The notes under the pieces were generated by a model that had not been told where the DNA came from, made no database searches, and was given only the letters and a program-made list of their open reading frames with translations. From the NCBI RefSeq assembly GCF_004359215.1, contig NC_090616.1, forward strand, positions 1,454,495 through 1,482,081: a stretch of 27,587 nt of DNA, in the 5' to 3' direction. Origin of the DNA: Bremia lactucae (taxonomy: Eukaryota; Oomycota; Peronosporomycetes; Peronosporales; Peronosporaceae). Below are positions 17,256 to 26,242 of this stretch, one piece after another (the first letter of the stretch is position 1; each line of letters starts with the position of its first letter). The position numbers and the translations under genes were made by a program.

Positions 17256-18416
17256 ATGCGCTCGCATGTCTTCATGAAATTGCTTATAAATGCCATTGGG
17301 GCTTACAGTGTGTTATCTTTAAGCAACAAACGACTCCTGGGCCCGGAAGACGGCGCTCTTTTTCGTTCCGTTGCCGACAACGAGGCCTCGGGGACCGTTC
17401 ACGCATCTGGTGATGTCTTTGCAACGAGCCCATTTGAAAGTAACGCTACCACAACCGACGAAAGGACAACACTTTCGATAGAATCGCTTGCATTTTCATT
17501 TCATGAATTTTGGAAGTCATACGAAGGGGATCTCAAATTGTATCGGCGACTTCAGCACTGGCTGGTGTCAACGGACTTTTACACACAACTGAGCAAACAA
17601 AATCACGTGGAGGACATGAAAGTTTTCTATGATTTTTTCTTACAGCATTTAAAAGCACCTGATAAGGTCGCTGAAATGATCTCCCACCTTCTAAAGGTTA
17701 TTAGTCAACAAAACACGAAAAACATCATGGTTCAAGTGCTATTGCGAATGATTTCGATCGCTGATGCCAAGGACCACGCAATAATTGTAATTATTGAAAA
17801 TCTAGACGCTTTCTTACGAACATTGCACCAAATCGACTTGGCACTCCCTGTTCGAAGCAATTTGCTCATACATCTTCTTCCCAGTGTCACCAAATGGATG
17901 CCCGCACGCTTTCAACCATTGCCATCCGACTTTTTCGAAACCGCGGTTCTTGAATACAATATATTGTATTATGTCAAACAATATATTATGACGGAAGACG
18001 AGCTGAATCAATGGTTTATTGACGCTTACAATATCGTTGCGATCCAAGATACGGTGAAGAAGCTCCAAGCCGCCTATGCGCGTGACGACAGGAATTCCTT
18101 TCTACTTCTTGAAAGGATGCATTCGACAACGTATCTCACTTTGCTCTCAAATGGCAATGTCAATAGCCTGGATCCCCCGAGTCTATTGCAATGGCTGCGA
18201 TACTGCAACATTTACTTGCCAAGTCTTTCGAGTTCCAAGCGTGGACTCGAGGTAGAAGCAAATGTACTTACTAAAGTCGAGACTGTCGTGAACGAAATTA
18301 GTTTGAACGTGCCTGCAAACCTTTATTCCTCGCTTGAACGTATTATTGATATGAAGAGCTTCATTTCAAAAACGACGGATTTGGCATATCGGAAGCGAAG
18401 ATTTATCGTGGAATAA
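17256..18416 (+). CDS. Candidate secreted effector with RxLR-like motif
   Basis: This single-exon 386-residue ORF is probably secreted from the pathogen and possibly delivered into host cells. Residues 1-23 form a plausible signal peptide (MRSHVFMKLLINAIGAYSVL); Met7 is an alternative start. It is followed almost immediately by NKRLLG (RLLG at 26-29), a non-canonical RxLR, and later by TTDERTT (DER at 68-70), like a degenerate dEER. From about residue 75 the protein is helical, with spaced Trp/Tyr/Leu (FHEFWKSY at 82-89, LQHWL at 99-103, LLQWLRY near 310), compatible with WY-type helical modules, though no unit was aligned. No enzyme motif was recognised. The RLLG is much closer to the predicted cleavage site than usual, so the effector call is an inference. 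The frame is intact. It converges on the alpha-oxoamine synthase gene. Confidence 0.6.
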   Translation: MRSHVFMKLLINAIGAYSVLSLSNKRLLGPEDGALFRSVADNEASGTVHASGDVFATSPFESNATTTDERTTLSIESLAFSFHEFWKSYEGDLKLYRRLQHWLVSTDFYTQLSKQNHVEDMKVFYDFFLQHLKAPDKVAEMISHLLKVISQQNTKNIMVQVLLRMISIADAKDHAIIVIIENLDAFLRTLHQIDLALPVRSNLLIHLLPSVTKWMPARFQPLPSDFFETAVLEYNILYYVKQYIMTEDELNQWFIDAYNIVAIQDTVKKLQAAYARDDRNSFLLLERMHSTTYLTLLSNGNVNSLDPPSLLQWLRYCNIYLPSLSSSKRGLEVEANVLTKVETVVNEISLNVPANLYSSLERIIDMKSFISKTTDLAYRKRRFIVE

Positions 18417-18702
18417 GGAATTCTTCCTTCGCATAAGCAAGACGGACTTTAATAAGGAAACAACTTCTTGATTTTAAGTAAAAGACCCATAATCGTTCTA
18501 TTAATTCTTATGGTCGCGACATCATCAAACCTGTCAATCACCAGTTAATCGGAGGTCGACACTTGTATTTCTACAAATTCAAAACTACCAACGTTAGTCC
18601 ATCGTCCCAATCAAGACAATAATAACGATAGAATCACAAGGTCACCAGCCAATAATTATCAATCGTGAAAGCACGGAGCGATTGTGATACCACCCAGCAC
18701 AC
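18417..18702. other. Convergent intergenic region
   Basis: This holds the 3' ends of the effector gene (plus) and the alpha-oxoamine synthase gene (minus), 286 bp apart. It is AT-rich, and no ORF or repeat was recognised. Confidence 0.6.
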
Positions 18703-20226
18703 TTAAACCTTTGCTTGATTACGCACAGCGGAACGCTTTTTCTTCCGTGTCTTGCGTTTTTTCACAATCGTAACGCCGTCACTCGTCGTCTTCAGACCAT
18801 TCCGTTTCATCTCGACTGTTGATTCCAAAGCCGCGCTGGTCGCTACTTTACTAGCAACGCTTCCGGAAAGGTACATCGTTAACGCCTTAACCGTCTCGTT
18901 CAATTCTTTCGGTGTATGCAATGCCGAAAGAAAAAATCGTAGACGGCATTTGCCTTCCTCCACTGCTGGGTACACAATCGGCTTGACATTAATCTTTCGA
19001 GATGCCAAATATTCCGACGCTTGTGCTGTTGCAATTGTACTTCCAATCATCACGACGACCACAGGAGCCCCTCGATACGTACTCTTTCTTATTGGCACCT
19101 TGTGCTCTTGACACAAATCGTAAAACAAACCACTCCGTTCTTGTAAAGTCACTGTTCGCGAGGCACTTTGCGTCATTAATTTCAACGATGCCAATGCTGC
19201 GGCGCCACACGCTGGAGCTAACCCCACGGAAAACACAAATCCACCAGCACAGTGTTTTAAATACTGCACCAATGCCTTGGAGCCCAGAATAAAGCCCCCC
19301 ACGGATCCCAGCGCTTTGCTCAGTGTTCCCATTCGGATATCAATATCATGAGGATTCACATGAAAGTGTTCACAAATTCCACGACCCGTCGAGCCCATGG
19401 TCCCAAAAGAATGCGCTTCATCAAGAAACAATATCGCTTTGTACTTCTTTTTCAGTCGAATCAATTCGGGAATGTCCGGAATGTCTCCATCCATACTATA
19501 CACGCCTTCTACGACAATTAAAACACGACGATATGTCGTTCGAAGACTTGCGAGCATGCGTTCAAGGGCCTTGGTGTCATTATGCGGGAATGGCAAGATC
19601 GTGGCGCCACTAAGACGTTGGCCACTCACACACGAGTCGTGATTTAACGCATCACATAGAATCAAATCTCCTTTCGAGACTATTGTATCAATTGTCGTGA
19701 CATTCGAGACCCAGCCACCAACAAAAAGAATACACGCTTCGGCATGGAAAAACGCACACAAGGCGTTTTCTAAATCAACATTCAGCTGGGTTTGACCTAC
19801 AATAGGTGACGAACTCATCGTTGTGCCGTATTTATCGATTCCTGCTTTCGACGCGGCCGCAACCACTGCATCGGACGCGTTCCCAAGGTAATTGTACGTG
19901 TTAAAATTCACCATTTGACGCTTTTCAGGGGTCAATGTCTCTAGAAACGGCACGATTAATCCTTCTTGCTCGAATTCATGCATTTGTTGAAAAAGACGCT
20001 GCACTTCGGGAAAGTGTTCAATTTCAAAACAACTCGCGTCGATCTCGTCAATGGAATGCACGCTCGGTATTGCACAATGACTGCTTGTATCGTTTTCATT
20101 CTGGACACTTGTTAACTCGCCCGATGCTAATCCAGGGGCATTGGCAAGTTTAAATGGTGTGTCGTACATGAAAAACACCGAAGGAGATACGATACAGCCA
20201 AGGAATTCACTTAAGTCCGATGATAG
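18703..20226 (-). CDS. Alpha-oxoamine synthase, serine palmitoyltransferase-like (5' end at assembly gap)
   Basis: A PLP-dependent enzyme of the alpha-oxoamine synthase family, which condenses an amino acid with an acyl-CoA. The best match by motif is serine palmitoyltransferase, the first step of sphingolipid synthesis, but KBL/BioF-like members look similar. The frame is intact from the gap to the stop. The first in-frame ATG after the gap is at 20169 (488 residues), so the true start may lie in the gap. Motifs (numbered from that Met): FNTYNYLG, GTTMSSSPIVGQTQLN, CDALNHDSC (PLP-ring region), FLDEAHSFG (Asp/His near 250-253), and GTLSKALGSVGG with the PLP-binding lysine at residue 285 (codon 19315-19317). 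The C-terminus ends in a basic tail (KKRKTRKKKR). N-terminal membrane segments typical of eukaryotic subunits were not seen and may be in the gap. Any ORF extended to 20403 is false: that part is retrotransposon RNase H read out of frame. Confidence 0.9.
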   Translation of the reverse strand, partial: LSSDLSEFLGCIVSPSVFFMYDTPFKLANAPGLASGELTSVQNENDTSSHCAIPSVHSIDEIDASCFEIEHFPEVQRLFQQMHEFEQEGLIVPFLETLTPEKRQMVNFNTYNYLGNASDAVVAAASKAGIDKYGTTMSSSPIVGQTQLNVDLENALCAFFHAEACILFVGGWVSNVTTIDTIVSKGDLILCDALNHDSCVSGQRLSGATILPFPHNDTKALERMLASLRTTYRRVLIVVEGVYSMDGDIPDIPELIRLKKKYKAILFLDEAHSFGTMGSTGRGICEHFHVNPHDIDIRMGTLSKALGSVGGFILGSKALVQYLKHCAGGFVFSVGLAPACGAAALASLKLMTQSASRTVTLQERSGLFYDLCQEHKVPIRKSTYRGAPVVVVMIGSTIATAQASEYLASRKINVKPIVYPAVEEGKCRLRFFLSALHTPKELNETVKALTMYLSGSVASKVATSAALESTVEMKRNGLKTTSDGVTIVKKRKTRKKKRSAVRNQAKV

Positions 20227-20326
20227 NNNNNNNNNNNNNNNNNNNNNNNNNNNNNNNNNNNNNNNNNNNNNNNNNNNNNNNNNNNNNNNNNNNNNNNNNN
20301 NNNNNNNNNNNNNNNNNNNNNNNNNN
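20227..20326. other. Assembly gap, 100 N
   Basis: Exactly 100 N, the usual placeholder for a gap of unknown size. The two sides are biologically different: the 5' part of a cellular enzyme gene on the left and a retrotransposon RNase H on the right. The true distance, and whether the join is correct, are unknown. Confidence 0.98.
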
Positions 20327-20434
20327 CTGCAGGGATGCGTGATCTGTATAAACCACAAATGGTTCGGTGCCCAGCAGGTGCACACAAATTTTGACAGGAG
20401 CATACTTTATTGAAAGTAGCTCTTTGTCATACAC
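20327..20434 (-). pseudogene. RNase H fragment of element E
   Basis: The minus strand reads YDKELLSIKYA and GTEPFVVYTDHASLQ up to the gap. This is the classic gypsy RNase H segment with the TDH motif. Upstream, 20435-20828 is too full of stops to assign beyond a decayed RT-RNase H connection. Confidence 0.82.
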
Positions 20435-20828
20435 GGGATATTTTAATTCCGCGGCTTTTAAAAGCGGGACTGATAAGAGATGACGAGGTCAACACCGTCG
20501 TCATCCTTCTGCATAGGCGTGCTGCCGGTTGCAAAATTACTTGCACCGCAGACGACGCTTAAGGGCTTATGGCAATGCCAAGACCGGTTCCTCAACAAAA
20601 AGCTGCTTATCTGATGTGAACGCATCTTCTTGTTCTTGTAATCAAACCCATTCTGCGTCCTTTAAAAGGAGGTCAGATAATGCTGATACTTATGCAAGTA
20701 ATTAGCGAGCCGTAGGAATTGGCGCAATTCCTTCCCATGCCGTGGGATTGGCCATTTCCTAACTGATTTACCTTGACGAGTTTGCTCGTACACTATGTGC
20801 ACCTACGATGCAACCTAGCGCAGGTATC

Positions 20829-21300
20829 TTAGGGACCTATGACGCACTTTTGCAAGTTTACGTACAATTGGGCGTCCTTCAAAGTCTGCAACACAGCGTC
20901 TAAATGACGCTTGTGCAACTCTATTGCGCTCAATCCGTCCTCGGCCCCACTATGCACGAATACATCGTCAAAGTAATGGGGCGCGTAGGCACGGTGCTGA
21001 CGCATCACGTGAGCACCACTCGGTTGAATGTCGCTGGTGCGTTTTTCAACCATTGGGGCATCACAAGCCACTCCAAAAGCATACCGCTTGGAGTGCTTAC
21101 TGCCGTTTTGACTACATCGCACTCTTTCATTAGTACCTACTAGTAGCCATTCTTCAAATCCAACGCGGGAAAGATACTCGACTTTTCCATTGAGTTCAAC
21201 AAGACATCTCTCCGCGGGATTGGCGTTTGCGCCGGTATGGTCGCCGTGTTCAGCCTAATGTAAGCGTGAACCACGCGCCATCCACCTGAAGCTTTACACA
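20829..21300 (-). pseudogene. Reverse transcriptase of element E, broken
   Basis: Readable pieces in successive frames are ASGGWRVVHAYIRLNTATI, PIPRRDVLLNSMEKS, STPSGMLLEWLVMPQ, NAPATFNRVV and then HRAYAPHYFDDVFVHSGAED (catalytic YFDD intact, ORF 20829-21122). Stops and frameshifts fall near 21145, between the finger segment and STPSGM, and near 21015, before HRAYAP. It is a decayed copy with a recognisable active site. Confidence 0.8.
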
Positions 21301-22200
21301 CGCAGAAGGTCTGCAGTGAGGTGACTTGCTCTCACATACATGTCCCACCTTGGCTCGCTTGTCGAAGAACTCATCGATATAGTCGACTTGTTCTTTCTGC
21401 AACGGTCATTGCCTGGTCACACAGCACTTAGTGCCAGGTCGAGTTCTATCACGAGCCGATGTCCCTATCTGCTGGTAGGCGGCTCGACACTTATTCTGGG
21501 AACACATCGCGAGTTACCACACAACCTCAAAGAACGGACTGTCGTTCAAGCAGTCCAGCCTTGAGCAGCGAACCGTTTCTTTTTGTCCGTTTCTAAGACG
21601 CTCTCGTCTTTTGTGGACGACGAGCAACACTCCACCAATTCTCTTCTGGAACTGGTGTGACTATTTCGTGGATCTTTCCTTCAATTCGGCAAGGAACAGA
21701 TCCCACGACATCTCCGGAAGATTTACTATCTCCCAGGCAGATTTAAAGACTTGCCGGAGCACCTCAACTGAGGATTTCCCCGCAATTTCGTCTTTGACGG
21801 CCTCGAACACCTCGTTCGATCGCCCGTCCTCATTATTAGGGACTGATTTAAAGGTCACTCGTTTAGACGTGCCTTTGATCGTCCTAATCTGCCGGGTACT
21901 CGTTCTTCGAGTCACCACGAGCTTTGATGGGAAGCGGGTGCGGTAACTCTCCTGGCGAACGCACCCCGTCCAACCGCACCAGGCTCTAGGCACTGTGCCG
22001 GTTCAAGCGACGCTGACTTCCTGTCAGCTCGCCGTCTACTGCCACATGCTTTTGGCTCTGTGCAGGACATTCGGACGCATGACTACTTGTCTTCGTCTTT
22101 TTCACTACCCCAGTCTCCACGAGCTGGGTACGAATTGGTGACGGTTGACATCCCGTCAACGCACCCTCAACTGTGTTCGACACGACATGAGTTGCATACG
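21301..22200 (-). other. Protease-RT linker of element E
   Basis: This holds no intact gene. A minus-strand ORF at 21661-21993 (110 codons) contains RVTFKSVPNNEDGRSNEVFE and LPEMSWDLFLAELKERSTK, a charged segment typical of the linker between protease and RT in oomycete gypsy polyproteins. A second ORF at 21986-22204 is unrecognised. Confidence 0.5.
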
Positions 22201-22500
22201 CCACTCGCAGGGGCTAATCCTTTCCGGTGTCCTGCGTAGAGTTCGCAACTATGCGTGTACGCTAGTCTATCCATGGTTGGTGCTATACCAACCATGGCAT
22301 GCCTAGCATGAGGTCATACGGACTCTCCATACCTAGCTCTGTGGACTTCTCTTCACAATAGAAGCACCCGAATTCACTAGGAGAGTCGTCACCTGGTCAT
22401 AGCCTCTTACTTGAGCGCTATAGACCAGCAGGGTTGAGGTCCGAAATTTCGAGACATCAGGGACTATGCTACCCATTTGTTCCACAACTCTGAACTTAGG
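22201..22500 (-). pseudogene. Aspartic protease of element E, NSG active site
   Basis: The minus strand reads VRGYDQVTTLLVNSGAS. The expected DSG is NSG (codons 22366-22374), a change of catalytic Asp to Asn. Further on, in another frame, GMESPYDLMLGMPWLV gives the conserved C-terminal LGMPWL of gypsy proteases, after a stop. As written the protease is inactive. Confidence 0.72.
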
Positions 22501-22569
22501 GGTAGCTTCAGAGTCCGCGTCAGTAGGGCATCGCCTGCTCCTGTCCCCCCTCAGTGGTCGATGCAGAAC

Positions 22570-23653
22570 TCATGCGTCTCGCACGCTGGTTCTTGCCATC
22601 TCCGTTTGGGAAGGGAGTCCTCTTGCTGGCGTCTTCGCCCCAGCAGGGACCCTGGTATAGCAGCGAGCCATCATATGGCCGCGCTTGCCGCATTTATAAC
22701 AGACAACCTCTGCATTGCCCAACTCCCTGGGAGTGGCATCTGACCTCTCGGCCGACGGCTTATATAAGGCTGTCGCCGAGGCACTGTTGTAGGATTGCTC
22801 CTCAACCAAGGCAATCTGGATTGCTTCTTCAATCGTCGAAGGAACCTTTCTGAAAAGGGCCTGTCGCGATGGGCCATGCCGCAGTCCGTTCATAAACGTC
22901 CTTAATGTGCTCCGAAATCGGACCTACTGTAATGGACGCCGACAGCAAGCGCATCTCCTGCACATACTCTTGCAGAGATCGCTTCGCCTGTCGCGCTCCA
23001 AAGAAGCACCCCTGAAACAACACTTCGTTGTTTGGCGGCTGGTATATGGCGCGAATCTTTTCCTTAAAGATCGCCTATGTAGGAAACGCCTTTCTGTCCG
23101 CCATAAGCACCGAGTAAGCCCACTCTGGGGCCTTACCGCGCAGATGCGACATGTCATACGACACCATCCGGCTGTCGACTTCGATGAGCTGCGCGACACC
23201 GCATTGCTCCACGGCTAAAAGCCAGTGGACAATCGTGTGCGCTGCAATTCCATCGAACGTGGGCGGGTCCATCCGAATAGGCCTCGGCTGATGCGGCTGG
23301 GCTGAGAGCATCTCAACAGTCCTGTTGGGAGCCTCGCTCCGAGCCTGTGCATGCCTCAGCTCATCCTGAGTCTGAGTGACGGACTCCGCCGCAGCACGGC
23401 TCTCTGTCTCGGACGCGGCTCTCTTCTGACCGAGCACGAATGCCTCAAACTGCTCCAATTGAGCAACATGTTGCTCAGGGGGCCTGCCCAGGAACCTGGC
23501 CAGGGCTTGTTCACCAAGTCCATGCGCCATATGCCCTGCCACCTCCCGATGATGTTCGGAGAAGTGGGGGAAATGACCCCAATCGATGTTGAGGTCATTC
23601 TCACGTACACACGCAGAGATGCGGGTCGTGGGGAGGATTTCAAGTGCTACCAA
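22570..23653 (-). pseudogene. Gag of element E with CCHC zinc knuckle
   Basis: ORFs 23075-23653 and 22829-23023 share a frame, separated by one TAG at 23075-23077. A frameshift near 22885 then leads into 22570-22893. Motifs: a coiled-coil-like heptad region rich in Gln/Glu (QLEQFEAFVLGQKRAASETE), the capsid start MDPPTFDGIAAHTIVHWLL, LRGKAPEWAYSVL, MLFQGCFFGARQ, SLQEYVQEMRLLSASI, MNGLRHGPSRQALFRKVPST, and CYKCGKRGHMMARC (C-X2-C-X4-H-X4-C). It would form the virus-like capsid and bind element RNA. The nominal start at 23653 uses TTG inside the primer-binding region. The first internal ATG is at 23530, so the true start is uncertain. Confidence 0.82.
23645..23652 (-). promoter_or_regulatory. 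Primer-binding-like site of element E
   Basis: Two bases after the LTR end, the minus strand reads TGGTAGCA. This equals the complement of the last eight bases (...TGCTACCA) of eukaryotic initiator tRNA-Met as I know it from animals. The match does not continue beyond eight bases, so the tRNA identity is tentative, but the position is right for a primer-binding site. Confidence 0.5.
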
Positions 23654-23654
23654 G

Positions 23655-24534
23655 TGTAGGCGGGCACGTCGTCATGCGGCCACGCTCTATTTAGTCATAC
23701 ACCCTAGCACAGCAAGGTAGCTGTTTAACCAGCTTCTCTTGCGTGCAGTGAGGTAGTTCTGGTGGGCGCGTCAGCGACCTCACCCAACGCACTAAGAACT
23801 TTAGTTAAGTGTCGCCACGGGAGCGATAATTCGGCTCCTCGTGCGCACTTACTAAGAGGGAAGGAATTTTCAGATTGATTTAAATTTAAGCGCATTAAAT
23901 ATAAATACCTATTTTTACCGACCAAAATGCCATCTCTATAGATTACACTTGATACGTATTGCGAGCGTATCTTTTTAGATACCTCGTGTAACGGATGACG
24001 CTAGGCGTCATCCCTCCTAATGTAAATGCACCTATGTGCATCATATCTACAAGGGTTGTCACAAATGTGAAGTACACCGAGTGCTGTGCATCGGGGCACT
24101 CCGACTTGTACTGCTACAGTACAAGTCCACTTCGCACTGCTTCAGTTGCGAGTGGTGCCTTACGTTATTTCACGTACACTAGTACGGGCAGAGGAAGACT
24201 TCTCTTTCAAGGTAACTAGCTTAAAGAGGGTAGATTGAAATCTGTATAATATAATTTAAGTATCTCTTCTTTCTATCTGTTAACTCTAACTTAATTATAA
24301 CTAATAATAAACGTGCAACTGAATTCTTAATTTATCTGTCTCTCTCTTTTGTTTATCTCTACAGCTGATTAGTCTGCGGGATAAATAGATATAATGGTCT
24401 ATACCTACTAATGAATAAGAATTCTGAACATTACTATATAAAGTAATATCCTCCAAATATTATCTACCTTTTAGATAATATATTAATTAACAACCTTTAA
24501 GTATAAATTTCATGTAACGATACACCCCGTTACA
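23655..24534 (-). repeat. LTR, 880 bp (TG...CA), between elements D and E
   Basis: On the minus strand it starts TGTAACGGGGTGTATCG (24534) and ends CGACGTGCCCGCCTACA (23655), with TG and CA termini. A polypurine tract (24535-24547) lies directly upstream of the start, as expected for the 3' LTR of D. A primer-binding-like site and gag lie directly downstream of the end, as expected for the 5' LTR of E. The left ~450 bp is repeated at 16531-17050. The right half is AT-rich with no ORF. Confidence 0.8.
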
Positions 24535-24547
24535 TCACCCCTCCCCT
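24535..24547 (-). promoter_or_regulatory. Polypurine tract of element D
   Basis: On the minus strand AGGGGAGGGGTGA immediately precedes the LTR start TGTAACGGGG. An RNase H-resistant purine run at this position primes plus-strand DNA synthesis and marks a 3' LTR. Confidence 0.68.
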
Positions 24548-24667
24548 AAACGACAATCACTCCGACTGTCATTGGATGGAGTGATCACTATGTGACCACT
24601 TAATTTTAAAATGATGTTGATTGGTCAGAACCATCATTTTAAATTCCATCGCATGAAGAATAAACTC

Positions 24668-25595
24668 ATGCGGGGTGTTGATAGTACTGCGCCTTCGGCT
24701 GCGGTTCGTGCAGCCGCGGGTGACGCACTGTTATCTCTTGCGGCAGAGGAACGTCTGCCGTAGTATCTCCCCCTCGCACAACACTAGATGTTGCGAGTGC
24801 ACGTGGTGATTCACCAAGTGATTACGACCCCTCTTTAAGTGTCGACTAAAAATGCGAGTCGGGCGAAATAGCCGACTCGGGGAGAATAGAACAGTCGCCT
24901 GATAGACGTCAGGCGGCTGACGATGAGCCTTTGAGTGAGAGGGTCATTCTGATAGACGATTAAATAGTCTATTTGGATCCGACGATGAGGATGATCCCTC
25001 TTCGCCCGTTCCGTCTCCCGTACGGTCACTTGCGCCTGTTTATGTGCAAGGTGATGGCGATGGCGTAAGCCATCGCAATAAAAGTTCTTGCGGTACCCTG
25101 CCTCAGTGGGTACACTCAGGGGAGTGAAGACAGTAAAATGTCTCATCTCGCCCCTGAAAAGAAGCCGTGGCTTTTGCCAGAACGGCTAATAAATAGCTTG
25201 TCTGGAGAAAGCACTCCTCACAAAAAATATCATTTATTTATTGCGACAAAGCTTCATGGCCTTGATCCCAGCGCAAAGAACTTTCGCGCTGAGGAATTTT
25301 TTTTCACCTCGATGCTTTTCTTAAGCATCGATGGTTTAGTGGCAACAATAAGCGAGATAAATTTTCGCTTATGCAAGCCTGGAGCGGGTTTACTCGCAAT
25401 GTCAAATACATTGGACGCGAAGCCTGGCTTAAAAAACTTATCGCGAATCGCGTTAAGTTTGAGAAACGAACTCCAACCGGTGCGAAATATAAATTACATC
25501 GGTTGTCACGTGAGGCTGGTCTTCCATGCCTCATGAGGGGTGATCCCTGTCCGTGTTGTGTTGAAAACTCGAAGAGAGTAAAAGGAAATGTCTAA
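24668..25595 (+). pseudogene. Antisense ORF region in the 3' part of element D (unrecognised protein)
   Basis: The plus strand is coding-like across this stretch although pol lies on the minus strand. It starts at an ATG (24668) with MRGVDSTAP, then SLAAEERLP up to a TAG. In a shifted frame VSPPRTTLDVASARGDS runs past one in-frame TAA to SDRRLN and SLFGSDDEDDPSSPVPSP. ORF 25138-25536 has MSHLAPEKKPWLLPERLINS. At a run of eight T (25297-25304) the frame moves to HLDAFLKHRWFSGNN, TRNVKYIGREAWLKKLIANR, KFEKRTPTGAKYKLHRLS and a cysteine cluster, LPCLMRGDPCPCCVEN, ending at TAA 25593-25595. The pol stop on the opposite strand is at 25630-25632. The same stretch read on the minus strand shows only fragmentary ORFs. 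Function unknown; the cysteines could bind metal. At least three frameshifts are present, so this copy is broken. Confidence 0.55.
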
Positions 25596-25629
25596 ACCCT
25601 TTCTTCGCCCTAGGGAAGGGCTCGCATCT

Positions 25630-26190
25630 CTATTGTGATGCGGGATGCGATTGACGTTTTGCAAACGGTTTATATGCGACAGGGACGCGTGTTTTCCGAT
25701 GGACCTTCTGAACCATCGGATGGGTCTCGTCATACTGACGAACGAGGCCCTCAACGTCAGCAACTAGCTGGGAACGAGGCCCCCAACTGTCATGTGAAGG
25801 TGGATAACCATGCCAGCGAACAAGATAACTCGTTCGCTGCCCCTTTACATCGAGGTGGTTCTGGATACGTTCCATAAGGAAACGTTGATCACCGTGGGAA
25901 TCCACCAATGGTTGTGGTGAAGGAGGGAAAATTAGATCCGAACCATGTATCGAATCTAATGTCGAGGATTGACAAAATCGATCAATTCTTCCATGATTTG
26001 GAGGAGGGACTTGACCACGAGCGCGGCAAGCGTCGCTCGTTGGAGCAGACGGTGCGGGTTCACCATATCGAGCGGTTGGAAGAACATATGAAAGGTGCGT
26101 ACTCCATGTTGGAGTACGAACGGAAATATCACGCTGTTCGCGATGAGCTGTCGTCAGCTCATCGCAGTTCCGAGGATATTCGGAACCGGA
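25630..26190 (-). pseudogene. Chromodomain and preceding linker of chromovirus pol (copy D)
   Basis: The minus-strand frame is open from about 26190 to the TGA-type stop at 25630. A proline/serine-rich linker (DLIFPPSPQPLVDSHGDQ) leads into a chromodomain: RFLMERIQNHLDVKGQ, TSYLVRWHGYPPSHDSW and LVADVEGLVRQYDETHP. The aromatic residues expected of the methyl-lysine cage are present as F, W and W. In chromoviruses this C-terminal domain steers the integrase to marked chromatin. It is separated from the integrase by indels, so the fused polyprotein is broken, but the domain looks intact. Confidence 0.88.
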
Positions 26191-26242
26191 TGAGAAACTT
26201 CAGGTTTAACATGAGAATCTGGTTCGCGATCACAAGAATATT

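Larger units (their letters stand above)
20327..24534 (-). mobile_element. Ty3/gypsy element E with 5' LTR, gag, protease, RT, RNase H (incomplete)
   Basis: Minus-strand LTR retrotransposon. From right to left: LTR (24534-23655), primer-binding-like site (23645-23652), gag, protease, linker, RT, then RNase H cut by the assembly gap. Integrase and the 3' LTR are not in view. Its gag knuckle (CYKCGKRGHMMARC) and its RT region around HRAYAPHYFDDVFVHSGAED differ clearly from copies A-D, so it is a separate family. Frameshifts and stops are scattered throughout. Confidence 0.85.

Noticed and set aside
18752..19642. Several plus-strand ORFs (119, 96, 96 and 81 codons)
   Set aside because: Antisense shadows of the intact alpha-oxoamine synthase gene.
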